From the NCBI GenBank assembly GCA_950295325.1, contig OX485806.1, forward strand, positions 48,789,169 through 48,853,168: a stretch of DNA of 64,000 nucleotides. The letters are read 5' to 3'. How positions within the stretch are numbered: position 1 is the first letter of the stretch; each line of letters begins with the position of its first letter. The notes under the pieces are model-generated. The model ran no database searches. It was not told the DNA's origin and was given only the letters and a program-made list of their open reading frames with translations. This document shows, in pieces, positions 36,667 to 49,258 of the stretch. Origin of the DNA: Polytrichum commune (taxonomy: Eukaryota > Streptophyta > Polytrichopsida > Polytrichales > Polytrichaceae). The position numbers and the translations under genes are program-made.

Positions 36667-37034
36667 AAGCGATTTTTTCCTAGATCTGGAACTGGCGGGT
36701 AGCCATGCGCTCGCGTTGCTTGTTGTTTGTCTCCTCGGTGCTTTCGTGCTACTGGTTGCTTGTCTCTGCGCTGGGTGTTTACAGGGATGTTGCCGTCTTG
36801 TGCCTGGGTGCTTAGGTCGTAGTGGTTTTTCGGTGGTACTCGGCATTGTGCTGATCGACGTTCAGGTGTCGGAGGTCGCCCATGTTGTGTTTGTGGCTTT
36901 GGCGTCGCTCTTGGCTGGAGCTTGAGGGTTCTCTTATCTGTCTTCTGTTGAGGCTACGTGCGGAGAGCTCCGCCTCTCTCCATGGTCCCCTCTTGCATAC
37001 CTCTATATCCACAAGCATACATATATAATATTAT

Positions 37035-37047
37035 TATCAAACATGAA
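37035..37047. repeat. 13-bp target-site duplication, LINE 5' side
   Basis: TATCAAACATGAA, identical to 24504-24516. Confidence 0.75.
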
Positions 37048-40000
37048 TTTAAATATACATGAGAAGATATGTTTCCCAATTGTTGGGAATCTTGAGATAG
37101 GTTGCCCTCTAGATGTTGAATTCTTTTAGAAGAGCTCCCTTGCGATTCTTGAGATTTGACAATTGTAAGTTGTTCACGGTAATCAGTTGTTTCAATTATT
37201 TGAAGTGATTTTTTTTTGTTTTTTGTTTTTTGGATACCCCTTCATGTGAAATTTATGTGGAATCTTCAAGTTTTTTGAACCTTAATTTTTATACCTAGAA
37301 TCATGTCTACATTCATATTAACAATGGTTTTCATGCATTCAAGGATATAAGAATGTGCCGCATTTGAGAAAACATAATATTTGGAAGAAATAAAAGCAAA
37401 AGGATTAAGTTAAACATCTTCTTCTTACTTATTAAAAACTTGTAAATATTGATTTTCAAGATCATCATCTAAAGAGCCTTCATATCAATTAAATTAGAAA
37501 ACAAAACATTGAGAAGATTCTCAATCTTCCTTAAGCAATAAATGTCTATAATAAAATGAAGTTGATCACAACATGTTTACAAATTTTTATATATAGTTGA
37601 ATACTTCGAATATTGGACTATAGTATTAATATTGGAGTGAAAATGTTGACATTGAACTTTGGTGATATATAAAAAAAAGTAGAAAAAAGGAATTGAGTTC
37701 CAATATAATATGTTCAAAAAATCATGATTTATATGAATAATATTCTTAATATAATTTCTGTTTAAAATAAAGTAATTTTGGAATTTTTACTTATATTAGA
37801 GTTAAGTTGACCTAGGTTTAAAACATGAAATAACCTTTGAAACAATCTTTTTAATTTTATTGAATAAGAGAAAGATATAATATTTTGTGTTGTGCAAAGT
37901 AAATATTCAATTCTCCAAAATTTTGTATATAAGGTAGTAAATATTATCACAAATACAAGAAAATTTATTTACTCATAATGTAGCCCAAGTTTGCAAACCT
38001 AACCACACTAGTAGAAATCATGGCTCTTTTGTACACTTGGAGTGAACACAATGGACACCTTCCCTTTAGTAACACCTATTTTTAATCCTTAAGCCGTCAA
38101 CAAGTGAGTGCAAGGTAAGTCATTGTTAAAAGCGATTAATCAGATGTGGCATCAAGTATAAAATAACACCACTTAGGTCATTCATAATAGCGTTGTAAGA
38201 AGGATGCAAGAATGCTTTTAGAAGAGCACCAACTTTGACCTATCACAATGGCTAATCGAGAATCTATTTGCTATGAGACGGGGTAAGAAGTGATGCACAA
38301 AAGGGGACAACACTTTCATTGAATAAAAGATGATCACCTGCAATAAGGTGGATTTTGTGGTGATTCTCACTTGGCAATCTAACATCAATAGACCCCTCTA
38401 GTTGATAATAAATAACTAGAGCTTGTAATTATGTAGATTTTTCCTTTGAGAAATTATGTAGATTGCATGTGTATTTTTATTTTATTTACATTTTTTCCTG
38501 TAGAATGTGTATAGATGCACTAGTCTATGGAATTGTTTTGCAAAAAAAAAGCTAATTAACCTTCATGAAATAGCAAAAGTTTCTTAACGTGTCACTTTAA
38601 GGCCTCAGTACCTTAATCTGTGCAGAGCTGGGCGGAGTTAGGTAGGCTTCACGAGCTGGTGGAGGTCAGGGTCCACAAGCTGGCAGAATGTCACCCAAGT
38701 TTGCAGCTATATCAGGCAAGGCCGATATGGAGACTACAGTTAGGGTTTTCGAGGTGTGTTACCCCTATATCCAGACCCAGTTGATCCCTGGACTTTACAA
38801 ACAACTGTAATTGCTCAATTGTTGACAATTTCAACATGTTCTTTCAAGATATGCTCCATTGCTCAACAAAATGACATACGTACAAACTCCATTTCATGAG
38901 TTAAAAAACTAATTTGGCAAAAGCTTATACTAATGTCACTGGACTATGAAATGCCATATAGACAACTGATTTCAGTAAAAACATCAATCATTTTCACTAC
39001 AAATTGTGAGATTTTGGTGATTTGATATCCATATTCATACTTCACAAAACCAATTTCATAAATGTAGAGCTTTATTTCCTGCAAAATAATACATAGTGAA
39101 TGAGAAGTTCCAATTGCTCCTCATAATTTTCTTTTTAAAATCTTAAATTGCCTTTTCTTGAGCCATGTTTGCAGTGGCTGCAAATCAAAATTGATCCAAC
39201 CTACAAAATGGTCCTTGCATAAAGCACCTCATCTACAGAATTATACAGTACAATACATATATCTGTGCAGAAAACTAGGTTTTGCTACCCACCTTGTAAT
39301 GTAAAGAACAAGTATTGTACAAGATGCATGATCCACCTTTATAGTGAAATTGGTTTGCAAGATACATGAAGTTGCTATCATGGAAGGTCCAGTATCATGA
39401 CGTTGAGTTGTGCCACATGTCGAGTTGGTCAGGAAGAACCATGAACTAGCTTAGAGGGTTCATGAAATTGCTAGGTAGGGAGGTTCATGTACAAGCTTGA
39501 AAGCTACATGGAATTGAATTTGCACCTTTGTGAACTCATCTTACCAAAGCAGCCTGTGTGTGACTAACTCTGACCTGGACAGTGCAGTCAGGCGCACTTG
39601 TTGTTTGGTGTTCACACCATTACCTGGAACATCTTTCAAGCCCCTGGGGGATAAACTAATCACGGACATTGAGCATACCAATATAATCAAAACTTCCTCA
39701 GTGTAGCCAAACCAGACAGATGTTATTTTAAAAATTAGATGAGTACAGAAACATGTTATAAATATGCCTAGTCTACACGATAATGTAATTTGTCATACTA
39801 GCTGTTTTGTGTAATTGGGCCCATGAACAGATTTTGAACAGGTAGACCTCAATTGAACTATCTCCTCTTTAAAACTATTCATTCTACTGTACAATCAGAA
39901 AATGAAAGGGATGTGAGGGCATAGCCAGAACAACCAGTGAGGAGTCTACATTCTATGAATCAGTCATCTATACTAGAGCATCTAGCACTGAGACGACCAT

Positions 40001-40056
40001 GCTCAGAAATTTATTCTGAAAGGTGAGAACCCTCTGCATGGATGATCATTTCACAC
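37048..40056. other. AT-rich intergenic region
   Basis: About 3 kb with no ORF longer than about 60 codons that resembles a protein. A short GC-richer patch lies at 38600-38720. The last few hundred bases should hold the PEX3 3' UTR. No RNA gene was recognised. Confidence 0.4.
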
Positions 40057-43000
40057 TTATGCCTCCTCACTTGTAGTGGTGTAAACCAACGCACAAAAAG
40101 ATTGTACCTGGGGTAAGGTAGCCAATATTTGGAGAAAGCGATTTTCATCTGGATGGTTCAAAAGAGTAATTCCTGACCCTGCAATGGGTGGAAGTAGCTT
40201 GGCTAGAGGAATACCATGATCCGGAGCTCCTCTGTACACAGAATGAACCTCCTCCATCACACCATCCAGTATGGCATCCAAACAGACTGCCAAGACTTCC
40301 TGGAATTCATTGCTGTGGAAAAAGAATGTTCTACTGCATTGTCAGAACAATATTGTATGCCAGTATCAAGTAGTAGACAAGACCAGTTATAATGAAAAAG
40401 TTTTCCCAGAACCTAGCTTGAAAGTAAGGCTAGGACTTACATCCTTGTAGAATTTAAAAAGCAAGAAAGTAGCACTGAAGGTAGCCAAATAGATAGTGGA
40501 AATTAACATGTCACATAACCCAATCCATAGCACAAGCAATCTTCTATATTTATTTACAGATAAACAAACAAGACAAGAAAATGCCAGACAAACTTCTCAG
40601 GGTTCAACAAAACTACAGGGTACATGTTAAGATTTGCACAACAACCCAGTTTGACACTGAATCTCTTTTATGTGATTTTCATACAGCCACTGCCTTCTGC
40701 AATTTTTAAGATCATGGTGAATTGAACATTTTGAACAAACCCTAATCAGAAAACTCCACAGAATGAGGTGGATTCCTTGCCTTGCTAGAACTGCACGAGT
40801 TTCAATCATTAGCTGTGCAAGCTCCTCCCTATCATCAAACAAGTCATCGGCTGGAGGAGCATCTGCTGCTATGTCTACAGCTGAAGAGGCAGTGACCAAA
40901 CCATCTGGTAGAGCATTCTCTGCTGGCAAAACATATTGAGCCCAGCCTTCTTGCCTACTATCTATCATGGCACGTATTTTCATGAACACGTCTCTCAGAT
41001 CATCTAGTGTGCAGGGCTCCTTCAAATCTTTCCTGGAGTATTTGACCAGAAGTTTATATCAGTGAAAAATCCTGGTGTTTCCAGCACTTAAAAGTTCTAG
41101 AAAGTCCTAAATGTTCTGACACCTAATGTTAGAAAATTGCATTGCAATCCAAACTATATTGCCTCAAACAGGCACTCGGTTTCCTTTTCACGCCAGAAAA
41201 CTGATATGAGGGAACAAAAAGGAAAACACAAATAGAACTAGTCATCTAACTCCACAACAATCACTGACAAAGAGGAAGAACTAGACAAACAGAACAAACT
41301 CAAAGCAATTGATATCCTACACTGACATAGCACCTCGCAGAAATTGCTTTAAAATAAAACGAACTCCAAGTCGCACTTATCAAATATACCACACTGACAT
41401 TACCACAGGTCAGATGTCAGCTTTGCATTTTAACCCAGAAAGGTACACATACCCTTTGAGCACAATGTCCACTGCCTTGTGGGTATCTGTAACAAGTAGC
41501 TGTAGACCCTTATGAGGCAGGTAACCAGCGAAGGCAATGAACTTTTTTTGACAGCTCAATGACAAGGGCACATGCACCTCCTGCAATACAAGACAGCTAG
41601 CACTTTAATTGTCAAGGTCATAGAATTCTTCACAAATTTATCTATCCTAGAGAACACAGAGAATACGCAGAGATGCAAATAAAATGCCAAATCCCTATAG
41701 CAAACCAGAAACTAAAGCACTTAGCAAAAAGTAAACAACCCTTCAACAATCTATCACTGCATAACAGCTGCAACATATTTCCAGGTCTGTACCTTTGACT
41801 TTGACATATTCTTAGCAGTGTCAAGGTACACATGCCTCCCAAGAATGTTCAGTTGGATGTGGATGAAGACGTCCAGGAGGCTGATTGCCCACATTGCACA
41901 GACAGTGCGTGTGAAACCTACAGACCCATACATTCCACTAAGGAATATTATATTAAATTTCCTCATACAGAAATTACCCTGAATAAAGATTGCTTATACA
42001 TGTAGAATGTGATAAAAAAAAAATCTAGAATATCAGTCCCTCCTTTTATGAGTCTCCCATTTGTTATCGATTTCAGTCAAAAGAGAATGCAGTTAAAGCA
42101 ATTGCAATGAACTGATATTTTGGAAAGTCTTTCTTAGTCCTTTCCAGATTGCATCTGAACAGTGGAATCGAACTATCCAGACTTTCCATGTTCATTGATA
42201 AGTGATGATATCTTTTAAACTTCAAATTAATCTGTCGAGTGTCTCCTGAGACTCACTTAGAGTTTTCAACTCTTGCCAAAGTTGCATCTTATCTCGTGAA
42301 CTCAACGCTTCTGGGTCTTGTTTGCCTAGCATCAGCTTTTCAGTCAACCCTGATAGATCAACCTGTGCAAAAAGGCTCGCTTTTAATTGAGGCAGCACTG
42401 AAGGTAAAGTTGTAGTCTCTGATATTCTCTGAATGCTCTCAAAATGGCTCTGCAATCTGAAAGACAGTAGACAATTCAGATTGATTCACAAGCTTACTTC
42501 TCAACATCCGAGAGAATGCTGTAAACAAGAAAATTTACATCCTAATGCCAGGCTTATTCATATCCAGTGGAACTAACTCCCTTAAGACTCCTTTTCTGTA
42601 TGCATATGTAGCATCATCATTGAGAGCAATATTTTCAGTACTTCAGCTTGGTCGCCCACTACTAGAGCTACCAATGTGTACGAACAGGCCCATATTTTGG
42701 GTGTTTAAAAAAGGCAACATCATCTACAACATACAACTCCAAACGAGGATATGTATAACAATCGGACACTGGGCATACTGGGCTTCAGCGCAATCTTCAA
42801 CTTCCTGCGAAACTGTGGTTTGAGCAGAATTGTCCGCTCTTTGTGGCTGATATATCAACCCTAGAGATTGCAACCCATGGTAAACTGCAACCCCTCCTCC
42901 TATCACTCCAGCTGTAATAAGCAGCGTCCGCTTATGTTTCTTCAACCAAGCCCTGAGTAAATCATGTATGTAAACATGCAACATGTAAGAGAAATGCTAA

Positions 43001-43255
43001 GGTGCCCTCAATATCACCTACACCATTAGGTAAACAATATCAGAGATACTCATTTGACAAAAGAAACCAACTGATCTTGAACAAACATCAAGGTTCTTCC
43101 AAGTATTGAAAAATTCAATGCAGATTATTCAAATTGACGTTTAAGTGTGCAATTTAGATCACGTGATCAACTTTTGAAAACCGACACGAGTTGCGTTGAA
43201 AGGCTACAGTACCACCCACATACTTCGTAAAAAATGCGCACCATACAAGGCACAT
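40057..43255 (-). CDS. PEX3: Peroxisomal biogenesis factor 3 (PEX3)
   Basis: Exons (- strand): 43255-43224, 42952-42779, 42456-42257, 41917-41793, 41580-41453, 41032-40781, 40312-40057; 1167 nt, 388 aa (plant PEX3 is about 360-380). Phases join at every junction. PEX3 anchors in the peroxisome membrane and docks PEX19 carrying newly made membrane proteins. Residues about 12-20 are basic (AWLKKHKRT), followed by a transmembrane segment (LLITAGVIGGGVAVYHGL). Family motifs: ETTTLPSVLPQL, QLWQELKTLS, NILGRHVYLDTAKN, VLKGKDLKEP, a C-terminal RFLQILATLPQVQSF. Six introns: five are GT-AG, and intron 6 starts with GC (AAG/GCAAGG). Exon 1 is short and its ATG choice is the least certain part; the frame is open upstream to about 43369, so a longer N-terminus is possible. 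Confidence 0.92.
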
Positions 43256-44404
43256 CAAACCATAATCCCCATGAAGAGAAGAGTGCAGAAGAGGGGACCC
43301 CATCCCCTCTGCCCCTCGTTTCAGAGGTAACCTGCAGACCGTATTGAGCGAGTAGGGTTTGTAACTCATACCATCCCACTTTTGGGTGCCTGCAGAAATC
43401 TCAGGATTGGTAAGTTCTTTAAAAATGAGGTACCCTCTCCTGCACTTCTCCCATCCGAGTCAGCAAATTTGAAATTCATGAATGCAAGAAATTACTCCAC
43501 GCATAGTTGTACGTAGGAAAATCGTCCACGAGCTGGACGGCAAGTAGAGCGACAAAAACTTATAACAAAACGCACCACTAACGAACTTCTTGCAGTTCAT
43601 TTAAGATTCACAAGGATATCACAATACAGAGGCATTACAAAAAATACTCTCAGCAACTCTGATCCAGAGGAAAAAACGCAATGTATGAGGTATGAAACAT
43701 TGCGATCTTCTTGAAAACCCAGGGTCTTCAATATTACAGATTGACGAAAGAGAGGTTATCCTGATACGAGGATGATTACAAGCTCTTGAGATCATTTTAT
43801 ACTAGGTTGGAACTCAGGGAAGAACCTCGACGGAGTTGCCTCGCCCTAATATAAAATATTCACACAATCATACAGGAGAAGGAACCACGAATGAGCGCAG
43901 CACGTAAGAAGGAAAATGACCATTCACCCTAAGAGCCCCAATCGCTTACAAATAATGATCCAGAAGCTTACGTCCAAGGTATAAATTGCTGAAGGCAATT
44001 GCAAACAAGACACAGGACGGCATGAGTAACTTGAGGAAAACAGTGACAGGGGAGGAAGAGAGGTACAAAGTGACAAATGCACAGTTTGAGATACAGAAAA
44101 AATGTCCTGATAATTTGTCAACCAAAATTGAAAATCCAGAGTAAGAACTCGGGGGAGGTTTACCCACGTTACCAAATGTCAAGGAAAAACAGAGAATAAC
44201 ATATTCCGACGCCGGACCGACGACATGTCAATGTTCGACACACTGTAACATCACTTAGGAATACTACATACAGAAGGGAGGAGAAGAATCGATACTTGAG
44301 ATCATAATAACATGTGAGTTGCAGAGGCGTTGTCATGATGAGCACAAGCACAAAACAGATGCTGAAAGGACTCAACCCACGGATAAAATCACCCAAACCA
44401 AACA
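43256..44404 (-). promoter_or_regulatory. PEX3 5' flank
   Basis: About 1.1 kb upstream of PEX3. No other gene is recognised. AT-rich TATA-like motifs occur on the - strand (for example near 43800 and 43855), but none can be assigned. Short frames here do not resemble proteins. Confidence 0.35.
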
Positions 44405-44880
44405 GCAATCACGTCCCCTGAGGGCTCGTCAAAAGAGGCCGACGCCTCTGCCCGCCCCGCCCGACAAAAACTTTTTTGCAGGCAGCTTGTCCACAAAACC
44501 AGTGTGTCCTCACCTTAAGGTTCAATATATATATCCTCACTTCCACCTAGAAATAAGTAATTGAGTAACTTTACATCTGTCAATATAGCATGTACTTGAT
44601 TTGGAACTGAGAAATATTATGAAAATAACTCATTTATGATGGGGTCATAACTCTTGTGACTTGCCATCTAAAAGGATCTTTGTCATTTTTAAATTGAACT
44701 TCAAATTTTAACCTAATTCATCTTTTCTCTGTAAATTGACTAGTATTTTTGCATATGTATGAATATTTGTCAAATTTTCTACTATTTCATATTATAATAT
44801 TGTAATAATGTTTTCTCATTCCACATATTCATACACATGCAACGTGTTTATTGTGTTGGGGTAAAATGCAAGCTGCGTTT
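44405..44880. repeat. Diverged relative of one arm of the 54-kb fold-back MITE
   Basis: In the same order as the left arm at 54132-54538 it has a GC-rich CTGCCCGCCC-like patch (44450-44463), ATATATATcctcACTTCCA (44526-44548), AGTAATTGAGT, and TCATAACTCTTGTGACT (44645-44660; compare GTTATAATTTTTGTGACT). Similarity is patchy. Homology is likely but needs an alignment. Confidence 0.4.
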
Positions 44881-45069
44881 TTATTACAAATTCCAACCTA
44901 TAAGGTGGTTTGCCTTGGCTATAGGGTTGGGCACTTCACCCAACTTTGTTGTCCCGCAAATGGAGAAGTTTGGAGTCACTAGGTTGTTGAGGTGAGCTTG
45001 CCGCATGTGATGCCAACTCCTTTGAAGACCTGAAATAACCTGGACGTTATGACTCCATGACTCCATAAG

Positions 45070-45540
45070 AATGAAGTTATGGAGGCTTGAAGTTGCTAGG
45101 AGGCTCTAGCCTAGAGGTTAAGGGAACATGTCTATCTAGCCCCAACTCTTAGAAGAAAGACAAAGGTTTACTTAACGATGGGGTAGGGGCCCTACCCAAA
45201 GTCCTAGAGGTTTATATGGATGAGGCAACGTTGTTGACTGACCCCGCCCACAACAAAACGGCATGGCCTCAACGGGAATTTGCCCAACGTGGGGGCAAAG
45301 TTGCCAAATGTGCTTCGGGCTGTTATAGTGTTGCTTCGGCATATAACCATTTTCTACCAACTAAAGGGAGAGTCTCGAATGCATGTATAGGAGGGTTTGG
45401 TAAACATGCTATGAGCTTCGAGGTTGGTATGGCAAGCTAACAATGTGCATGTGTGGGATGTGTGGGTTAGTGTTTGTGACACTTGCTAGAGTTGCGAAAT
45501 GATGAGGATAAGTTAAGGGGAGCTAGTAAGGGTCGCCACA
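45070..45540 (+). repeat. Chromovirus LTR-like fragment, copy 2
   Basis: Matches 5205-5712: GGCTTGAAGTTGCTAGGAGG, AGCCCCAACTCTTAG, GATGGGGTAGGGGCCC, GGGCTGTTATAGTGTTGCT and the terminal GGGTCGCCACA, in the same order. It is 5'-truncated, with no adjacent coding sequence, so probably an eroded solo LTR. Confidence 0.7.
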
Positions 45541-48139
45541 AACAAATAGAGTATTAAGATGAAAATTAATGATGGCAAACATCTATCTTAAGTTATTATC
45601 AATTTGTGGGGAGCAAAAAATCAAACCAATGTTCAGGTGGTTGTTTCAAATGATTTGCATATTGGTTTCATCAAATTTGGTTGATCAACAATGAGACCAA
45701 CATAATTTACTATACAAACAATGTATATCCAAGATAGAACACATTGATTAAATATCAAGTTCGTGTTGATGGGTCCAACTGAATGACAATGATGAAGGTG
45801 CTCGTCGCACATGGGTGATGATGTTGAATCATTATGGTATTTAGGAAAAGTTGAAAAGAAAAGTTGGGTGGCATTCAAGTTGTTTAGGGTCTAAAGTAAA
45901 AGACATCAAGATCTACCTAAATATTACACCATGTACGTTGAAATTTTAATTGTTGGCAAACTTGCACAAATATTAAGTGACCAAAGTCATGATTCAAATA
46001 TTCATGTCAAAGAAGCTTATAAAATCTGGACCATAGCCTTAGAATTTTTGTGCAAAGTTGACTTGTTGAGTGTGAGATGGAATGCGCTGGTGGACTGTTG
46101 GAGATCCAAGATCAAGGATTGTATCAAAAGAGTTTAATTTTTTCCAAATTTTTAAGAAATATTTTCATAGACTTGGTAGGCATATATCAATGACAAAAAC
46201 TTGTTTGTAACAAAAAAAATACATTTATCAACATTTTATTATGATATAACAATTTTTTTCCGTGAATACAAAGAAATTTTTGGCTTATGTTCACTAAATC
46301 CATATGTCAATTTTCACATAGAACACATGGTTGAGTAGGCATTTGTTTCCTTGATTGACTACTATGTGAGCAATCAACTCCTTCATAAATTGCTCCCTAA
46401 TACGCTATTGGATGCATTAAGCTCCTTAATCAATTGCATATGACATCAAATACAATATTTTGTTTACCAAGCTGAAGAGATAGAAATAAATGTTAAGAGT
46501 GAAGAAGTTGAGGAGGACTTACACCTCACAACCTTAACATTTTTTTCCACAAGAAATTTCCACAAATTTCCAAGTCCTAAAACATTTGAGGTTCCTGGAT
46601 GAAGATATATTGTTAGAGGAATCAAAAGCTAGGCATTGATATCATTGATATTACCCAACAACTGTCATCTATCACGATCCTCTTTTACACAAAAATAATA
46701 CAATCATGAATGCACATTAGTCACAAGTGTTGAAAACTTTCAAACTTTGTACATTATAAAAAAATTCAACCTAAACAAAATACAATGAATGTTATGAGTT
46801 CAAACCACCAGACCATAAAAATAAAATAAAATAAAATAAATCCATCAGGTTTTCGCCCTAAGTTTTTTTATTGTTTTTTATTGTTTTTATTTCTATATAA
46901 TCTAGAAACATTCCTAATATTATCCATATTTATCCATATTACCTTAAAAGAACATTTGTACACAATATTGTTATTGCTATGAGCTTGAACCACGAAACCA
47001 TAGAAAGAAAATAAAAAATCATCACGAGTTATTTTTAATATCCAAAGGCATTCTTATTCTTATCCATTTTTATCCATAATATTTAAAGAAAAAATTAGAA
47101 TTCTCAAAATTGACTAAATGTAGACTAAAACATTATTATCTACATACACAGATCACTTCACCATATTATTTTTATTATTTTTTGTTCAATCCCATTCTTC
47201 GAGTTCAAATTGTTTAATTCCAACATTATGCATTTATTTATCTTCTAATTGGAGTTTTTTTATTTTGACTATACTCATTTATTCATTGAGAGTTTTCTAA
47301 CTCCCGTGGACAATTCCTTCATTGGTTGTCTAGGCTTTGTGCACCATTTTTTCTTTGGAATTTTTCAACTCCAAACACCATTTGCTTACATCCTAATTAC
47401 AAAGAAATATGGTTAGTATTTATTTTTTTCCTAACGTCTTCTAATCCATGTGTTTCACATCATGAAACCTTAGTGACCATGTAAGCCTTAGAATCATAAG
47501 TGTCATTAGAAACAAGGTTTTTGAGGGTAACCTCAACATAAACAACCATGAGCAACTTTTAAATTTTCCTTCATTTTTTCAATGTAGGCCAACACATGTC
47601 ATAGTCAAAGTGATGATGCATCCTCTAAATACTTTGTTGTGCATTCCCAATTGGACACTTGGATCATTAAGGAAAAATCATTTTTCCAATGGTGCATATT
47701 TTTATCAATGAAGATATCATTTTGTAAAACATCACCCTCTATTGTCCATATTAAGATCCATCCCCATTGTACCATTTTGAGCTACAAAGATTAAGCAGGG
47801 GTTGTCATTCATAATCAACCCCATACATACTTACCAAATTTATTTTCATAAGGATAATTGACCTATCGCGTTTCTATATTTCTCCCACAATCTTCCATTC
47901 ACCACAATTCATACTCCATGGTAGTATGCCTATTGATGAACCAAAAATCGATGAAGCCTATATGACCCTTTGGACAACCCATAACCTCTTTTCAAAGTGA
48001 AAGGGAAATTTATTTTTATTGATCTCCTTGGGACAATTCTTGCCCAAGAAATTTGAGGCAAAAGTTGAACACCATTTTGAATTGACCATATGCTTATGCT
48101 AAGGAAATTTGACACCTCTCTCCCATGCGTATAATCCAC
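45541..48139. other. AT-rich region without recognisable genes
   Basis: Contains low-complexity AAAATAAAAT (46810-46840) and TTTATTGTTTT runs (46865-46890). No coding frame above 80 codons resembles a protein and no transposon ends were found. Confidence 0.35.
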
Positions 48140-48159
48140 ATATGCAATATGTGAGCCAC

Positions 48160-48570
48160 TTAAACCGCTCACGGGTTGAGTTAAGGCCCACAATCTACAA
48201 AACGAAGGAAGTTAGTGATTATAATTAGTCAATATATAGGTGGCTATTAGATTTTGAGACATCCGCCTGTGGATGCGAGTTGTGTAAGAGACTGGTATTA
48301 GGTCTAGACCGACCCAGGTTCGAATCTGGTTGGTTACATTGACTGGTGTTATCCCAAATTGAGCTAGTGATAAAGCAAGAATAATCTATAGGCAAATACA
48401 AAGAAGATATTACTACGCGGGTGTGCATAGAATCTTCTCAAGTAATTTTTATCTTTTAAAAACATGTTATTATTTACCCACGAGAAGTAATCAAACCGCT
48501 CGCGGTTGGGTTAAGATTTGTGGTCTAAGTAGAAAAAATGTCAGTTAATAGAAATTGGATTTAGGTTAAT
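48160..48570 (+). repeat. Candidate tRNA-derived SINE-like unit between short direct repeats
   Basis: A pol III B-box-like sequence, GGTTCGAATCT, is at 48317-48327. Related segments AAACCGCTCACGGGTTGAGT (about 48163) and AAACCGCTCGCGGTTGGGT (about 48493) flank it as direct repeats 330 bp apart. No convincing A box and no complete tRNA fold are seen, so the SINE reading is tentative. Confidence 0.3.
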
Positions 48571-48599
48571 TAGTTAGTATGAAGAAAGGTAGACAATGA

Positions 48600-48753
48600 A
48601 TGAAGGACAGCGGAGGACGACGCCAAATGGATGAATGACAGCATAGGACGACGCCGAATGGATAAATGACAATGTGGGACGACGTTAAATGGATGAAAGA
48701 CAATGTAGAATGACCCGAAGGGATGAATGACAGCATAAGACGACGTCGAATGA
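48600..48753 (+). repeat. Minisatellite, 31-bp period, 5 copies
   Basis: Units at 48600, 48631, 48662, 48693 and 48723 share ATGAATGACAGC and GGACGACG...AATGG. Copies are imperfect (C/T and A/G changes). Confidence 0.85.
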
Positions 48754-48999
48754 GGGAATGACAGCGCAGCAACGAATAGAGGATGACGTCAGCGGATGAG
48801 ATGGCGAGCGGATGAAGGCCGTTGGATCAACCGGTTGGGAAACCAAGACCGTTGGATCTAGGGGTTTAGATATTGGCGGTTAGGGTTGTGGCGGCCATAA
48901 AGGCTAGCCGTTAGATGTAGCTATGACTTGATCTACGGCTAAGAAGACTTGGTGGTTGGAAGGGGTAGTCCCCCGAACGGAGCGCGGGAGTTTATTCTC

Positions 49000-49190
49000 A
49001 TTCTCTCATTCTAATGGTTAGGACTAGATTTTTCTCGTTTTCTCTCTCATTCTAGTGGTTAGGACTAGACTTCTTTCTCTCTCTCTCTCATTCTAGTGGT
49101 TAGAACTAGACTTCTTTCTCTTTCTCATTGTAGTGGTTAGAACTAGACTTCTCTCTCTTTCTCACTCTTGTGGTTAGCACGACTCTTCTC
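49000..49190 (+). repeat. Minisatellite, about 41-bp period, pyrimidine-rich
   Basis: Four to five units of CTCATTCTAGTGGTTAG followed by ACTAGACTTCTTTCTCTCT and variants. CT-rich spacers vary in length. Confidence 0.8.
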
Positions 49191-49258
49191 TTGCCCCCTC
49201 TTCATTTAGGTAGATGCAATTAATTGTTGAAGTATAAGAATAGGAATGATAGACAAAA

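Larger units (their letters stand above)
24517..37034 (-). mobile_element. Very long LINE (12.5 kb) with ORF1, APE endonuclease, RT, RNase H
   Basis: Bounded by a perfect 13-bp duplication. On the - strand, in order: 5' leader with minisatellite and G/C-rich runs (37034-about 35240), ORF1 (about 35240-31694), ORF2 from ATG 31273 to TAA 24720-24722, then a 200-bp 3' UTR ending in a T-rich CTTTTT-type tail next to the duplication. Typical plant LINEs are 5-8 kb, so this one is unusually long, partly through a duplicated segment and a long leader. The sense strand is A/C-rich throughout. ORF2 has several in-frame stops, so the copy is dead. A second, truncated copy lies at 20.7-24.3 kb. Confidence 0.8.

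Noticed and set aside
48240-48430. Functional tRNA gene
   Set aside because: Good B box but no A box, acceptor stem or anticodon arm could be folded by eye.
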